Made by a program: the position numbers and the translations under genes. The notes under the pieces are model-generated. The model had not been told where the DNA came from and did not search any database. It saw only the letters and a program-made list of their open reading frames with translations. A stretch of 64,000 nucleotides of DNA from Bryobacterales bacterium (GTDB taxonomy: Bacteria; Acidobacteriota; Terriglobia; Bryobacterales; Bryobacteraceae): the NCBI GenBank assembly GCA_003135055.1, contig PLDF01000457.1, forward strand, positions 3,795-67,794. The letters run 5' to 3'. This document shows, piece by piece, positions 40,081-49,451 of the stretch (the first letter of the stretch is position 1; the number at the start of each line of letters is the position of its first letter).

Positions 40081-41847
40081 TCACTCCCACTCAATCGTCC
40101 CAGGCGGCTTATGCGTAAGATCGTAAAAAACGCCCGCCACCTCAGGCATCGTCATCAGTTCCGAACAGATCCGTCCTAAGAGCCCCGCATCCATCCCGAC
40201 CGATTGCGCCGTCATGCCATCCACCGAATGCACAGGCCGAAGCACTACCGATTCCGGCGCCTCCACCGTCCCCAGCGGAATCAAAATCACCGGGAACTGC
40301 CACACTTTATGCTCATAGCCTGTCTCATGCGAAATGCGGCGGACAATAGCGTCGGCGCGGCGCAGCGTGGCGATGCGGTCCGGCGTCAACCCGCACGCGC
40401 GCACCTGCATTTGCCCCAATGGCCCACGCGTTTCGACCACGGCTACTACCCGATTCATCCCCACAATCCGGTTGGTGAGCGCCGTGGCGCGCTCGTGGTC
40501 CAACGCGTCCTCGTGGTCAAAGGCCTCAATCGCCAGCACCGGCGCATAGCTGCGCGAATCGCCCAGCACGCCGACCGACTTCAAGGGAAGCACGAACCCA
40601 TCTTCAGTCGCGCGCACCGGCGCATCCACTTCCGAGCAAAGACAGCGAATCGCCAGCCCCGGTCCGGGAAACGGATGCCGGTCCAGCAGCTCCGCGGGCA
40701 ATTCCAGCTCGCGGCCCACCTCGCGCACCTCGTCTTTGTAGAACGATTTCAGCGGCTCCACAATGCGCCCGCACTCGATCAGTTTCTGAATCCCAGCCAC
40801 GCGGTTGTGATGCGTCTTGATCACATCCGCATGTTTGGTCCCGCCCGATTCGATAGTATCGGGATAGATCGTGCCCTGCCCCAGAATCCAGTTCTCGTCC
40901 AGCAGATGCCGCGACGCAATGATCCGCTCCTGCACGCGCACAAACTCTTCGCCGATGATATGCCGCTTCGTTTCCGGATCGGTGACGCCCGCCAGCGCGC
41001 CCAGAAACTGTTCCGCGGCATGTTCCACCGTCACGCACGGCATATTACCCACGAATTCCGTCTCGCCTTCGCGCATCAAGCCGGTATCCACGTAGACGCC
41101 GCGCACGCGCCCGGCGCCCAGCGCGCGTGTACACAGCGCGAATGCGACGGTGGAATCCACGCCGCCGCTCACGAAGAAAAAGACGTTACGATCGCCCACG
41201 CAGTCGCGAATCTCCTGTTCCAGCGCGGGGGCGCGCCGCCGCGGGTCCCAATCCTTCTCGCACCCGCACACGCGGAAGACGAAATTCGAAAGGTACTCCT
41301 GCCCGCGCGCGGTGTGGACCACCTCAGGATGGAACTGGACGCCGTAAAATTTCCTCGCGGGCGCGGCGATGGCCGCCACGGCGCACGTTGCCGTGCTGCC
41401 CGTCACCGCGAAACCGTCGGGCAATGCCGCCACGGCGTCGCGATGATTCATCCACACCTGTTGACTGCCGGCGAGCCCGGCGAACATCGGGTCGGCAGTC
41501 CGATTCATCTCCAAGGTGGCCAGCCCGTACTCGCCCTTGTCGCCCTTGCGCACCGTGCCGCCCAAGTTGTACGCCATAATTTGCTGACCGTAGCAGATGC
41601 CCAGCACCGGGCTGCCCAGCGTGAAGATAGCCGGGTCGACCGTGGGGCTCGCCGGGTCGTAAACGCTGCTCGGGCCGCCCGAGATGATTATGCCCTTCGC
41701 GCCGGCCAGACCGGCGGCCGGCGTCTCGCTGGCGCACACCTCGGCGTACACGCCAAGCTCGCGGACCTTGCGGGCGATCAGATGGCAGTACTGTCCGCCG
41801 GCGTCCAAAACCACAATTTGCGCTGCTTGGCTCAAAGTAGGCTTCAA
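40081..41847 (-). CDS. guaA: GMP synthase (glutamine-hydrolysing)
   Basis: Converts XMP, glutamine and ATP to GMP in de novo purine synthesis, 588 aa. Class I glutamine amidotransferase domain with Cys in VLGICYGQQIM and the His-Glu pair in QFHPEVVHT; ATP pyrophosphatase domain with the PP-loop FFVSGGVDSTVAF; C-terminal dimerisation domain with the GPLGQMQVRACG and final TKPPGTIEWE-like end. Starts with TTG 41847. Longer than the usual ~525 aa because of extra sequence in the C-terminal region (AYAPVLAIEAFDHEDALDHE). A TACCAT box 6 nt upstream and no Shine-Dalgarno suggest a leaderless transcript. Confidence 0.95.
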   Translation of the reverse strand: MKPTLSQAAQIVVLDAGGQYCHLIARKVRELGVYAEVCASETPAAGLAGAKGIIISGGPSSVYDPASPTVDPAIFTLGSPVLGICYGQQIMAYNLGGTVRKGDKGEYGLATLEMNRTADPMFAGLAGSQQVWMNHRDAVAALPDGFAVTGSTATCAVAAIAAPARKFYGVQFHPEVVHTARGQEYLSNFVFRVCGCEKDWDPRRRAPALEQEIRDCVGDRNVFFFVSGGVDSTVAFALCTRALGAGRVRGVYVDTGLMREGETEFVGNMPCVTVEHAAEQFLGALAGVTDPETKRHIIGEEFVRVQERIIASRHLLDENWILGQGTIYPDTIESGGTKHADVIKTHHNRVAGIQKLIECGRIVEPLKSFYKDEVREVGRELELPAELLDRHPFPGPGLAIRCLCSEVDAPVRATEDGFVLPLKSVGVLGDSRSYAPVLAIEAFDHEDALDHERATALTNRIVGMNRVVAVVETRGPLGQMQVRACGLTPDRIATLRRADAIVRRISHETGYEHKVWQFPVILIPLGTVEAPESVVLRPVHSVDGMTAQSVGMDAGLLGRICSELMTMPEVAGVFYDLTHKPPGTIEWE

Positions 41848-41853
41848 ACCTCG

Positions 41854-41859
41854 ATGGTA
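41854..41859 (-). promoter_or_regulatory. -10-like TACCAT, 6 nt before guaA TTG
   Basis: On the minus strand TACCAT is followed by CGAGGT and then TTG. TTGGCC lies 16 nt upstream of TACCAT as a possible -35. If used, transcription would begin at or within 1 nt of the start codon. Confidence 0.5.
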
Positions 41860-41883
41860 GCAAGCGTTCGCTTATGGCCAAGC

Positions 41884-42894
41884 TTACTTCTTCGCGTATG
41901 CCTTTTCGAACTTATTGCGGCTGTTGAATACCTTGAACGAGCCATCTTTTTCGGCCGTGAGCTTGATCCATTTGCCCTCGCAGACTTCCTCCACGTTGGC
42001 GATAAACGAATCGTTCGAGTTGTTGTCCTTGCCCGCCGCGATGGCGTAATGAATCTGCCACAGGTCCACCAAGCCGGGGCTGCCATGCAGCGTCTGAAAC
42101 ACCAGCGGGCTTCCGCCCTTGCGCGCGCCGTTATTCATGATGGCCACGCGCGGCTGCAGCGCGCGCACGAACGGCATGGAGCTCGATTGATCCAGACCGT
42201 GGTGCGAAACCAGGTACACATCCACCGCGCCGATCTTGTTCACCGGGCATGCGAGCTGGTAGTCCTTGTCCATCGTCAGGTCGCCCATGTCGATCATGCG
42301 GAAGCTGCCGAACGAAATCAACATGCCGACGGAGTGCGAATTTTCCGTGGCGTCCGCGGCCGGCTGCGCGAAGCCATCGCACGCGGGGTTGGGCTGTCCG
42401 GCGCCCGGCAGCGGCGCGGCGATCAGGTCGCCGTTCGACGAGAGCACTTTTACGTCGAGACCCTTGATAGGAATGGCATCGCCGGGCTTCACCAAAATAT
42501 GTTTGCCCTTGTCGCGGAAGGCGCTGTACTCGTTGAAGAGGACGATCGCGGCTTTATCGGTCTCCGAGTTCGCCCCGTGATCCACAAAATTCACGATCGG
42601 CATCTTGCCGGCAAGCTGCTGCACGCCGCCCACGTGATCGGCGTGGAAGTGCGTGATCACCAGGTAATCGATCTTCTTCACGCCCCCCAATTTCGCCGCG
42701 GCCGCGATGCGGTCGGCGTCGCGGCGATTGAAGCCCGCCCAGCCGGCATCCACCAGCATCGATTCGCCGCTGGGCGAGACGAAGAGCGTAGCTTGCCCGC
42801 CTTCCACGTCGATGGAGAAAATCTCCAAACTCCTGGCCGCCGGCAGCGCAGCCGCGCACGCGAGCAGCAACATGGCTGGAAACAGCGATTTCAT
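41884..42894 (-). CDS. Exported MBL-fold (ComEC/Rec2-like) hydrolase
   Basis: 336 aa from ATG 42894, with signal peptide SLFPAMLLLACAAALPAARS; the track ORF to 43539 extends antisense through hom. Metallo-beta-lactamase motifs: YLVITHFHADHVGGVQQL (HxHxDH), RMIDMGDLTMDKD and VYLVSHHGLDQSS. The order and the SHHG motif match the C-terminal beta-lactamase domain of ComEC-type proteins, here as a free periplasmic enzyme. Substrate unknown. GCTACCAT lies 6 nt before ATG, without a Shine-Dalgarno sequence. Confidence 0.87.
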   Translation of the reverse strand: MKSLFPAMLLLACAAALPAARSLEIFSIDVEGGQATLFVSPSGESMLVDAGWAGFNRRDADRIAAAAKLGGVKKIDYLVITHFHADHVGGVQQLAGKMPIVNFVDHGANSETDKAAIVLFNEYSAFRDKGKHILVKPGDAIPIKGLDVKVLSSNGDLIAAPLPGAGQPNPACDGFAQPAADATENSHSVGMLISFGSFRMIDMGDLTMDKDYQLACPVNKIGAVDVYLVSHHGLDQSSSMPFVRALQPRVAIMNNGARKGGSPLVFQTLHGSPGLVDLWQIHYAIAAGKDNNSNDSFIANVEEVCEGKWIKLTAEKDGSFKVFNSRNKFEKAYAKK

Positions 42895-42900
42895 GGCGAA

Positions 42901-42906
42901 ATGGTA
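42901..42906 (-). promoter_or_regulatory. -10-like TACCAT, 6 nt before MBL gene ATG
   Basis: Minus strand GCTACCAT-TTCGCC-ATG. The same hexamer and spacing as at guaA. A leaderless start is the simplest reading. Confidence 0.5.
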
Positions 42907-42979
42907 GCACGCGTCGAGCCTGGTTAAGCTAGCTTGGCTAAGCTCGGTACGTCGACGCCGACTATGCCACAATTCATCC

Positions 42980-44020
42980 GTGAAGCTCGCGATCATTGGA
43001 TATGGCAATGTGGGCCGCGCGCTGGCGCAACTGCTCCAGCGGAAGCGCGCGGATTTTCCATTCACCATCACCGGCATCCACACGTTGCGGCACGGTACGG
43101 CCGTGGATCCGGCCGGTCTGCCCGATGCCCCTGAGTTCGGCCCGCGCATGGCGTCGGTAGAGGAATTCCTCGATGCCGCGCGCGCCGATACCGCCGTGGA
43201 GCTGACCACCCTGAATCCATCCAGCGGCGAACCGGCGATCTCGCATATTCGCGCCGCCTTCGCCCGCGGCATGCACGTGGTCACTGCCAACAAGGGACCC
43301 ATCGCGCATGCCTTCGCCGATCTGCGCGACGAAGCCGCGCGGGCCTCGCTCGGCTTCCGCTTCGAATCGGCAGTGATGGATGGCGCGCCCGTCTTCAATT
43401 TGTGGCATTCCAGCCTGCCCGGCGTCCAAGTGCTCGGCTTCACCGGAGTCTTGAATTCCACGTCCAAGGTGGTGATTGAAACCATGGAGCGCGGCGGCAG
43501 CTTCGACGAAGGCCTCGCGGCCGCCCGCCAAATGGGCATTACCGAAGGCGATGGCGCCTACGACATTGAAGGCTGGGATTCCGCCGCCAAAGCCGCTGCC
43601 CTGGCCAACGTGTTGATGGATGCGCGCACCACTCCACAACAGGTTTCGACGCGCGGCATTGCGCGCCTTACCCCGATGCGCGTACAAGAGATGGCGCGCC
43701 AGGGCAAGACCGTGCGCCTGATCAGCCGCGGACGGCGCGACAAGAGCGGCGTTGCATTGCGCGCCCGCGCCGAAGTGCTCGACCGGAACGACATACTGGC
43801 CGCCACGCCGGGCACTACGAACATGATCCTATTCCACACCGACTTAATGGGAACCTTCGGCACAGTATCCATCGAGCCGAAAGTAGAACAGACGGCCTAC
43901 GGCGTATTCAGCGACCTGGTGAATCTGATGTGGGGCAGCCAATCCTGGCTGCCGCCGGCTTTCAGCCGGCGCTTTTCGTCTGCGGAAGCGCCGCCGGCCG
44001 CCAGCGGCCGCCCGAAATAG
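42980..44020 (+). CDS. hom: Homoserine dehydrogenase
   Basis: Reduces aspartate semialdehyde to homoserine for Thr/Met synthesis; 346 aa, GTG start. NAD(P)-binding motif KLAIIGYGNVGRALAQLL, conserved VVTANKGPIAH (catalytic Lys), and the substrate motif MDGAPVFNL ... GFTGVLNSTSKVVIETM and EGDGAYDIEGWDSAAKAAAL (with the ExxDxxGxDaaxK pattern). No ACT domain. The last ~25 residues (WGSQSWLPPAFSRRFSSAEA...) are encoded by a dispersed hairpin repeat, so the C-terminus has been extended by the insertion. CACAAT ends 6 nt before the GTG. Confidence 0.9.
   Translation: MKLAIIGYGNVGRALAQLLQRKRADFPFTITGIHTLRHGTAVDPAGLPDAPEFGPRMASVEEFLDAARADTAVELTTLNPSSGEPAISHIRAAFARGMHVVTANKGPIAHAFADLRDEAARASLGFRFESAVMDGAPVFNLWHSSLPGVQVLGFTGVLNSTSKVVIETMERGGSFDEGLAAARQMGITEGDGAYDIEGWDSAAKAAALANVLMDARTTPQQVSTRGIARLTPMRVQEMARQGKTVRLISRGRRDKSGVALRARAEVLDRNDILAATPGTTNMILFHTDLMGTFGTVSIEPKVEQTAYGVFSDLVNLMWGSQSWLPPAFSRRFSSAEAPPAASGRPK
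43931..43970. repeat. GGGGCAGCCA hairpin repeat inside hom 3' end
   Basis: TGGGGCAGCCAATCCTGGCT then GCCGCCGGCTTTCAGCCGGC: hairpins GCAGCCA-ATCC-TGGCTGC and GCCGGCT-TTC-AGCCGGC. It is the reverse complement of the elements at 55798-55841 and 58475-58518 and is translated in frame as the hom C-terminus. Confidence 0.9.
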
Positions 44021-44030
44021 TTTGCACCGT

Positions 44031-44079
44031 GCCGTGGCGCACGCACTCATGCGTGCAGCGTTCACACTCGTGTGAACGC
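44031..44079. repeat. GCACGCA / GCGTTCACA double-hairpin repeat
   Basis: GCACGCA-CTCA-TGCGTGC then GCGTTCACA-CTCG-TGTGAACGC, two perfect stems of 7 and 9 bp. It sits between convergent hom and the macroglobulin gene. A close copy is at 58329-58376 and a degenerate one at 40024-40074. Confidence 0.9.
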
Positions 44080-44093
44080 GACATGTTTCACGC

Positions 44094-47000
44094 TTACCGC
44101 TTCCGCACCTCCAACTGGACCGGCCGCGCGACCGAACTAACCTCCGGGTCATAATACTCATAAACCCGCGACGCAAACGTCTGCACCCGAATAGGATACT
44201 TAGCCCGCAAACGAAAATGCAGTGTCACTTCACCGCCGGCAGCAATGGAATCGAAGTAAAGTATAGCTTGCGTGGCGGTCAGGCTGAATTTTTCCAGACG
44301 CCCGCTCTTCTGACTGGCGCTCTTCTCCACGAACTCCTGCAAATCCTCGCTGAGCAGATCGAACCCTGGAGGAATTCCTAAGTCGACCATTACCATGTTC
44401 GCCGACTTAGTCAAGTTATTACGGATGGCCGCCGTGGCAGTGGCAATATCGTCCTGCGAGAGATGCATCCGGTCATAAGCTACATCGATCGAAAGGGCCT
44501 CGCTGGCAGGTTTCTGAGTCCAGGGGAGAAAGTAACGCCCAGCCACCTGATAAGCGAGACCGCCTTTTCCATCGAACCGGATATCCACCTTGTTTGCGCC
44601 GCTGGAATCGACGTTCTTGAATACGAACTGGTGGAGCAGGTCGTTGTTGTCCGGAGTGAGAGTCAGTGTCTCGACCGGCTTGCCGTTCAGCGAGATCTCG
44701 ACTGACCCGCGAGCGTCCGCCCCACCCTTCTCACTGGCCAGCAGCAGTGCCCGAAGCGCGAGGATGGTCGCCTGCGTCGATCCCCATGCGCCGGAAGCGT
44801 CCTTTTTGGAGGTGATATACGCGATGGCTTTGCGCGCTGTGGCCGAGTCTTCGCCCCACTTGAGCAAGGCTTGGACAGCCAGTCCGGTGGTTTCAATACT
44901 GGCGCTGGCGCCGGTGGCATAGACACTGGTCTCTTCCGCGTTCCACCATACCTGCTCGTCTTTCTCGGTGCGGGCGTCGAGCAGCAGCCGCGCCGCCTGA
45001 TTGATGAACTCCCGGTCTTTGCCGTCGGCGGCAAAGTTAGCCAGAACGGCAAGAGTGTATGAATCCATCTTCTCACTCATGTTCTGTTGGACGAACTGCT
45101 TAGCCTTCTCGACTGCCTGTCCGTCGTAACCCGTATTTTGCAGTGACCAGGCGATGTAAGCGGTAATGCGCAGCACGTTGGAGTTGTAGCGATTGGTAGC
45201 GCCTTCGTTGATAAAGCTGGCGTCCGGCTTCCAGCTTCCGTCGGGCTGCTGTTGCGAGGCAAGCCACTGCTGCGTGCGCTGAATGAGTCGCGGGTCCACA
45301 TCGTAAACCTTGGACATATCGGAGAATTCCATCAGGCCGTAGGATGTAAGAATCTTGTTGGCGGGCGCCTGGCCGAACCAGGAAAACCCTCCGCCAGGCA
45401 CTTCAAACGTCAATAGCCGCTGATAGCCGTTGGCGATGTATCCCTCGGCCTTGGCGTGTACGTCGGAAGTCAGCTTATTGGTGCGCTTCATGTAGTCGAG
45501 CGCCAGCACGTTGGGGTAAGTGCTGGAGGAAGTCTGCTCAAAGCAGCCGCCCGGCATGCGCAGAATGCTATCCATGCCTTCGATCACTTGACTCAGCGGG
45601 CCGGGATACAGCCTGACTAAGACCGTGCCGGCGCCGGGGATAGCAGCGGCGGGGAAGCTCAACTCGTGATGCACGGCCGGGTCGCGGCCGTTAGACAAAC
45701 CCGGGGCGCGGCCGTTTAACACAGCCGCTTCCAGGCGGCCATTGAATACAGTGGTCTGCTCGCGGCCGTTGGGCACTACCTCGATCTCACGGACCACGAT
45801 GTCGGCGCGATTGGCGCCGGACCCCGAGGGCGCCCCCAGGCGCGCGGAGAGTGTCAGCTTGAATTTGCCGATGCGCTGCGCTTCCAGCGTGAACTGCGAC
45901 GCACCGACGCGGCCGCCTTCGACAGCAATGGTCTTTTCGGGGACGTCATCGATCAGGGAATACCAATCGCCGGACTGTAGTTGCAGGCTGACGTTGCCAG
46001 CCGCGCCGGAGTAGTTATACGCCGCAACGGGAATGGAGACGCGGTCGCCTTGAGTGACTGTGACGGGCATATCGAGATCGACGAAGAAATCCTGGAACAC
46101 TTTGATGCTGGACGTTCCGCTGCCCAGTGCGCCGCGCGTTGTGGACGCCAGCATCGCCATGCGCCAGGTGGTGATGGAGTCGGCCAGAGGGATGGAGATG
46201 CTCGCGCGGCCGTCGTGATCGGTGATGATTTCCGGATTGATGTAGAGCGCTTCGGGGAAGTAGGAGCGCACGTGCGGCGCGGCAGCGCCGGGGGCGCCTC
46301 CGAGAATACCGCCTATCATGCCGCCGGCGACTCCACCACCACGGCCGGAGCCAAATCCACCACCAGTACCCACGGCGACGCTCGCGGCCGTAACGAACAC
46401 CATGTGTGGCATAGCCGCATCGAAGCCTACGGGTTGGGGCGTCTCCTTGGGAAGTATTCTCCCCACCTTGAACTCGCGGGCTGGCAGCATCGACAGACTC
46501 GCGGAAAGCACGGCCCGATTACGCACCTTGAGAGTGAGCTCGCGCGACTCCTCTCGGAATCCAGGGGAAGACACTTCAACTTCGTAGTCGCCTGCCGCCA
46601 GACCCGCCAGATCAAACTCGCCAGAGGCGTCCGGTCTAGCCGTGCGCGTCTTTCCTGTGGAGACGCTACGCACCTTCACGCTGGCGTCCACAATCGCGGC
46701 TCCCGTCTGGTCCTTGACTGACCCTGCGATCTCCGCGAAACCGTTGAATGGGCCGCGATCATGTTCGATCTTGATGCCGATGACGCCGCCCTCTAGGGCC
46801 GTGCCCGATGGACCTGCAATCTTTCTGATGCTGACTTCCAGATAGCCGACCATGTCATCCGCAGTATCGAAGCGCTTATCCGGGCCCGCGCTGCGCACCA
46901 GGTACATCTGCTGTGGATTCCAGGACGCGTGCTCGACATGCAGGTTAGTGTCCCAGGCATCGTGAACTGCCGGCGCGGCGACTTGCGTCAGGTCGATTCC

Positions 47001-49451
47001 GTCGCCAGTGTCCGGATACGCGTGCGTGAGCTTTGCGGCGAGTTGGGCGACTTGCTCCTCGAAACGCGCGTGGTAGCGCTGAGAATACGCAGCATACTTC
47101 GTCCGTGGCACGGTCCTTCCGACTTCCGTCTCAAACTTGTTAGTGCTCACGATCTCCGTCGCCGAGAACAAGGCGCGGGCTGCGAGGTTCTGTTGCTCCG
47201 CATTCGATTTCACCGCGGGCTCCACGACGCCATTCATGCCGATCGAGTGAATCTCATACCGCGGCTTCATGACTTCCTGCTCCAGATAGAAGAAAACCTT
47301 AGCGAAGCCGGGCTGCTTTTCAGCCAACGCAAACACCGCCTCATCCACCACCTGCAAGCCCAACGCCGCCTGCACGCCTTCGCCGCGCGAGTTAGTCACG
47401 CGGAAACTGACACGCGCATCGTCGCCGGGCTTGTAGACCGGAGCGTCTACCGCAGTCTCGATCTTCAGCTCATCCGCAGGCTGCACGAAGACCAGGCGGT
47501 GATCGCCCACCGGGCGCGCGTCGCGGCCAAACAGGTAGGCGTTGCAGTCGAGAGTGCCGGCCATCTGCGGCGTGGCCGTGAGAGAGATCTCCGCTTGGCC
47601 GTTCACGATATCCAGGCCGCGGGTCAGGACGGTTTGCCCGTCCTTGACGATATCCACGTAGGCGGCGCCGCGCTCTTTGGTGGAGAAGACTCGCAACTGA
47701 ATGCGATCTCCGGCGCGATACACGGCGCGCTCCGTGCGCAGAAGAATCTGGTCCGCGCCGGTCCGGGATTGCAGCGGCACGGTACTTAGTGCGTGGTTCC
47801 CTTCTTTGTCGGTTGCGTCTATATGCAATACATCCCGCAATACATCGGCTCCATCATCGGCATTGAAGCGAATCACGGCGACTCCGCCCTCATCGGTTGT
47901 GACTGTCTGGTCGGTCTTTCCCGCCACATGTACCGCGACATCGGCCCTGGCAGGCGTCCCGTCGGGATAAGAGGTAAGAATGAAGACCTGGTTTTCGAGA
48001 TTGGGAATCAGCGTACCTCCTTCCGGCACGGCAGTGACAATCAGAGCCGATTCGCAGACGGTGATTGGCTCGCCGTGGGCCTCGGAATGGCCGGCCGAAT
48101 CCTTCACCGTGGCCTCGATCAGCACGCGGGCCACCCCCTGACTCAGCGGGCGCCCCGCGAAGTAAGTGGGCAGCGGCAAGTCGAAGCGATAGGCCCCATC
48201 CGCATCCGTCTTGCCATGAACGGACCCTGCGTCGAACTGTGCGACGTCCATGCCGGACGCTTTGATTGCGATCTCCGCTGCGTCTACCGGCTTGCCAAAA
48301 AAGTAGTTGGCGCGGACGGTGCCGGTCACGTGGTCGCCCGGCCGGTAACCGCGCTTCGCCTTGCTATCCTTCTCGCCGAATTCCACTGCCACCTTGAACT
48401 TGGGCAGCACATACCGTTCCACGTTCAGGGCGATCTCCGCCTTGCTCGCGTGGCCGGCTTCGGCGGTATCCATCAGCGCGCGGAGATGGTATGTACCGAG
48501 ATTGACCTCATCGGCCAAGGCGAACTCCGCCGAAGCGATTCCGAACTGGTCGGTCTGCGTCGCCTTCTTGAAGACCTTGTTGCCGCGGGAGTCGTCCACT
48601 TCAAAGGTGAGCTTGCGGCCGGCGGTGGCTTCATGATTGGCCCGTTCCAATGCCAAGGAGCGCACGTGGATGGTCTGGCCCGGCTGGTAAATCGGCTTTT
48701 CAGTAGTGAGAAGAATGGAGGCTTTGTCTTCGAGGCGCACCGGTTGGGTGAATTCGGCGGACCCGATGGGAGTATCCACCACGTAATGCAATTGGAAAGC
48801 GCCCACGCCGCCAGCGGGAAACCGGAATTGCGCCTCGGTGGTTCCCCGGCGATTCAAGCGTCCATCGAATAGAGCCACCGGCTTCTGGCCTGGACTTACT
48901 AAGTCGATTCGCAGTGAGCTGGAGCCGGTAATCGGGTCATTTGTCGAATCCGTGACGACAACTCGCACTGCCGCCGGTCCGCCGCTCAGGTAGGATTGTT
49001 GACCCAGAATGTGGATCACCGGGGTGCGCAGGATCTGCGAGATAGACTCCGTACCCTGGAGCGCCGCGGTCTTTTGGCCGCTGTATGCAAAGCGATAGCG
49101 CAGGCGATGCCACGCAAGATCCTCGACGGCTATCGCTTTCGTAAGTTTGAGATCTTCCTGCCACCAGCCTTTACCGTCGCTAACGGTGACGCTTTGTTCC
49201 ACACGTCCCAGGACCCCATCTTCGGGGTCCAGGACTTCCACCGTAAGCGCGCCCGCGCCCGCGTGAGGCGCGTGGTAAGGAATGGTGGTGCGCAAGACGC
49301 CGAGCGAGTAAGTGGCGACGGTAGAATCGCCGGTTGGAGATTGCGTTGTCTGGAAGGATTCTACTAACCCCGCGGAGGCGACGATCAGTAAAGCTGTGGG
49401 GAAGAGGAATTGGAATCTCGACGGCTTAATGGATCCGTTGTGGATCTGCAT
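44094..49451 (-). CDS. Giant alpha-2-macroglobulin-like protein with inserted carboxypeptidase-regulatory domain
   Basis: 1785 aa, exported (QFLFPTALLIVASAGLVESF). Macroglobulin domains include LTTEKPIYQPGQTIHVRSLA (MG1/2) and ERAVYRAGDRIQLRVFS. The thioester site is PGGCFEQTSSSTYPN (CxEQ, usual CGEQ) at about residue 1300, followed by an alpha-alpha toroid (EVPGGGFSWFGQAPAN). Unlike the common type, a carboxypeptidase-regulatory domain (AEIAGSVKDQTGAAIVDASV ... GLAAGDYEVEVSSPGF) and a Gly-rich segment (GGGFGSGRGGGVAGGMIGG) are inserted near residues 905-1045, before the bait/thioester half. Proposed role: periplasmic protease trap guarding the envelope. GGAG precedes the ATG by 8 nt. No penicillin-binding protein 1C neighbour is seen. 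Confidence 0.92.
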   Translation of the reverse strand: MQIHNGSIKPSRFQFLFPTALLIVASAGLVESFQTTQSPTGDSTVATYSLGVLRTTIPYHAPHAGAGALTVEVLDPEDGVLGRVEQSVTVSDGKGWWQEDLKLTKAIAVEDLAWHRLRYRFAYSGQKTAALQGTESISQILRTPVIHILGQQSYLSGGPAAVRVVVTDSTNDPITGSSSLRIDLVSPGQKPVALFDGRLNRRGTTEAQFRFPAGGVGAFQLHYVVDTPIGSAEFTQPVRLEDKASILLTTEKPIYQPGQTIHVRSLALERANHEATAGRKLTFEVDDSRGNKVFKKATQTDQFGIASAEFALADEVNLGTYHLRALMDTAEAGHASKAEIALNVERYVLPKFKVAVEFGEKDSKAKRGYRPGDHVTGTVRANYFFGKPVDAAEIAIKASGMDVAQFDAGSVHGKTDADGAYRFDLPLPTYFAGRPLSQGVARVLIEATVKDSAGHSEAHGEPITVCESALIVTAVPEGGTLIPNLENQVFILTSYPDGTPARADVAVHVAGKTDQTVTTDEGGVAVIRFNADDGADVLRDVLHIDATDKEGNHALSTVPLQSRTGADQILLRTERAVYRAGDRIQLRVFSTKERGAAYVDIVKDGQTVLTRGLDIVNGQAEISLTATPQMAGTLDCNAYLFGRDARPVGDHRLVFVQPADELKIETAVDAPVYKPGDDARVSFRVTNSRGEGVQAALGLQVVDEAVFALAEKQPGFAKVFFYLEQEVMKPRYEIHSIGMNGVVEPAVKSNAEQQNLAARALFSATEIVSTNKFETEVGRTVPRTKYAAYSQRYHARFEEQVAQLAAKLTHAYPDTGDGIDLTQVAAPAVHDAWDTNLHVEHASWNPQQMYLVRSAGPDKRFDTADDMVGYLEVSIRKIAGPSGTALEGGVIGIKIEHDRGPFNGFAEIAGSVKDQTGAAIVDASVKVRSVSTGKTRTARPDASGEFDLAGLAAGDYEVEVSSPGFREESRELTLKVRNRAVLSASLSMLPAREFKVGRILPKETPQPVGFDAAMPHMVFVTAASVAVGTGGGFGSGRGGGVAGGMIGGILGGAPGAAAPHVRSYFPEALYINPEIITDHDGRASISIPLADSITTWRMAMLASTTRGALGSGTSSIKVFQDFFVDLDMPVTVTQGDRVSIPVAAYNYSGAAGNVSLQLQSGDWYSLIDDVPEKTIAVEGGRVGASQFTLEAQRIGKFKLTLSARLGAPSGSGANRADIVVREIEVVPNGREQTTVFNGRLEAAVLNGRAPGLSNGRDPAVHHELSFPAAAIPGAGTVLVRLYPGPLSQVIEGMDSILRMPGGCFEQTSSSTYPNVLALDYMKRTNKLTSDVHAKAEGYIANGYQRLLTFEVPGGGFSWFGQAPANKILTSYGLMEFSDMSKVYDVDPRLIQRTQQWLASQQQPDGSWKPDASFINEGATNRYNSNVLRITAYIAWSLQNTGYDGQAVEKAKQFVQQNMSEKMDSYTLAVLANFAADGKDREFINQAARLLLDARTEKDEQVWWNAEETSVYATGASASIETTGLAVQALLKWGEDSATARKAIAYITSKKDASGAWGSTQATILALRALLLASEKGGADARGSVEISLNGKPVETLTLTPDNNDLLHQFVFKNVDSSGANKVDIRFDGKGGLAYQVAGRYFLPWTQKPASEALSIDVAYDRMHLSQDDIATATAAIRNNLTKSANMVMVDLGIPPGFDLLSEDLQEFVEKSASQKSGRLEKFSLTATQAILYFDSIAAGGEVTLHFRLRAKYPIRVQTFASRVYEYYDPEVSSVARPVQLEVRKR

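Noticed and set aside
40204-42927. 907-aa plus-strand ORF opposite guaA and the MBL gene
   Set aside because: Arg/His/Gln-rich shadow of two well-supported minus-strand genes; no domain.
42895-43539. N-terminal extension of the MBL gene
   Set aside because: Antisense to hom; the signal peptide starts at ATG 42894.
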